Part shown: positions 57,911 to 57,996 of the stretch, one piece after another
Position numbering within the stretch: position 1 is the first letter of the stretch
Layout: each line of letters opens with the position of its first letter
Source: Acrocarpospora catenulata
GTDB taxonomy: Bacteria; Actinomycetota; Actinomycetes; Streptosporangiales; Streptosporangiaceae
Direction: 5' to 3'
DNA: 57,996 nt
Assembly: GCF_018476525.1 (NCBI RefSeq)
Contig: NZ_JAHCST010000057.1
Coordinates: 1 to 57,996 of the forward strand
Position numbers and translations under genes: made by a program
Notes under the pieces: model-generated
Seen by the model: only the letters and a program-made list of their open reading frames with translations
What the model was told of the DNA's origin: nothing
The model's database searches: none

Positions 57911-57969
57911 TCACCGGTCGATTACCGTGGAACTCCCACCCACCTTTGTCCGGCCTCCGGCCGGAGGCC
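57901..57969. repeat. 3' hairpins at the right edge
   Basis: CGGTGA (57901-57906) pairs with TCACCG (57911-57916) across the stop codon of the propeller-like gene. GGCCTCCGG-CCGGAGGCC (57952-57969) is a perfect 18-bp palindrome. They may terminate transcription or be REP-like repeats. No gene is visible in the last 86 bp. Confidence 0.5.
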
Positions 57970-57996
57970 CGGCTCCGCCGGGGTGGGCGGGGGGCG

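Overview
The window is high-GC DNA with strong C/G third-position bias. It carries actinobacterial hallmarks: a tRNA-Thr / tRNA-Met / rpmG / hadA / hadB string, SARP and LAL regulators, and GTG starts. The best guess is a filamentous actinomycete of the Streptosporangiales type; the order is an inference from gene style, not proven. I see no prophage, insertion sequence or CRISPR array. Every call rests on reading the sequence, without database searches.

Left part (1-26 kb): A sugar-binding lipoprotein diverges from a three-lectin-domain GH16 beta-glucanase, with four LacI-type palindromes between them. Small unknown proteins and a PfkB kinase that has lost its catalytic Asp follow. A FAD/GcvT demethylase-like enzyme diverges from a small-molecule kinase plus APC permease, sharing one operator. 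Next come lipB, a PspC protein, a YbhN/MprF-type membrane protein, and a TetR/membrane-protein divergon whose intergenic region is three abutting 15-bp palindromes. A short Rho paralogue is coupled to an HrpB helicase. Then come a secreted LppX-like protein behind a very G-rich tract, an SPFH/ribbon-helix-helix pair with its own operator, and deoC with two aldehyde dehydrogenases, the second lacking its catalytic half.

Middle (26-41 kb): A LAL regulator is followed by a Gdt1/UPF0016 metal transporter read through a yybP-ykoY (manganese) riboswitch. Just upstream of the riboswitch lies a 90-bp two-tier inverted repeat. murB and a protein joining a CysRS-like tail to a glycosyltransferase-like domain follow. 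The hadB-hadA-rpmG-tRNA block is next. A hemerythrin protein overlaps tail-to-tail with a 1090-aa SARP regulator. GrpB-, YajQ- and GNAT-family proteins and tRNA-Tyr complete this part. Downstream of tRNA-Tyr is a 0.55-kb gene-free stretch and a two-TM protein with a Nudix-like box.

Right part (43-55.5 kb), the most interesting region: five secreted or surface proteins form a locus that closely parallels the WxL cell-surface loci of Firmicutes. They are a DUF11 protein with a C-terminal anchor, a 173-aa small protein, a 3017-aa giant, a WxLIP/DUF916-like membrane-anchored protein translationally coupled to the giant, and, divergently, a His/Thr-rich protein ending in an LPYSG sorting signal. 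The giant has an L-type-lectin-like head, DUF11, IPT, FN3 and Ig-like modules, fifteen ~130-aa DUF11 repeats, and a C-terminal domain homologous to the small protein. In that shared domain tyrosines sit where WxL domains carry their tryptophans, so I propose a YxL-type variant of the WxL system. An ArsB/NhaD-type transporter and a secreted beta-propeller-like protein close the window.
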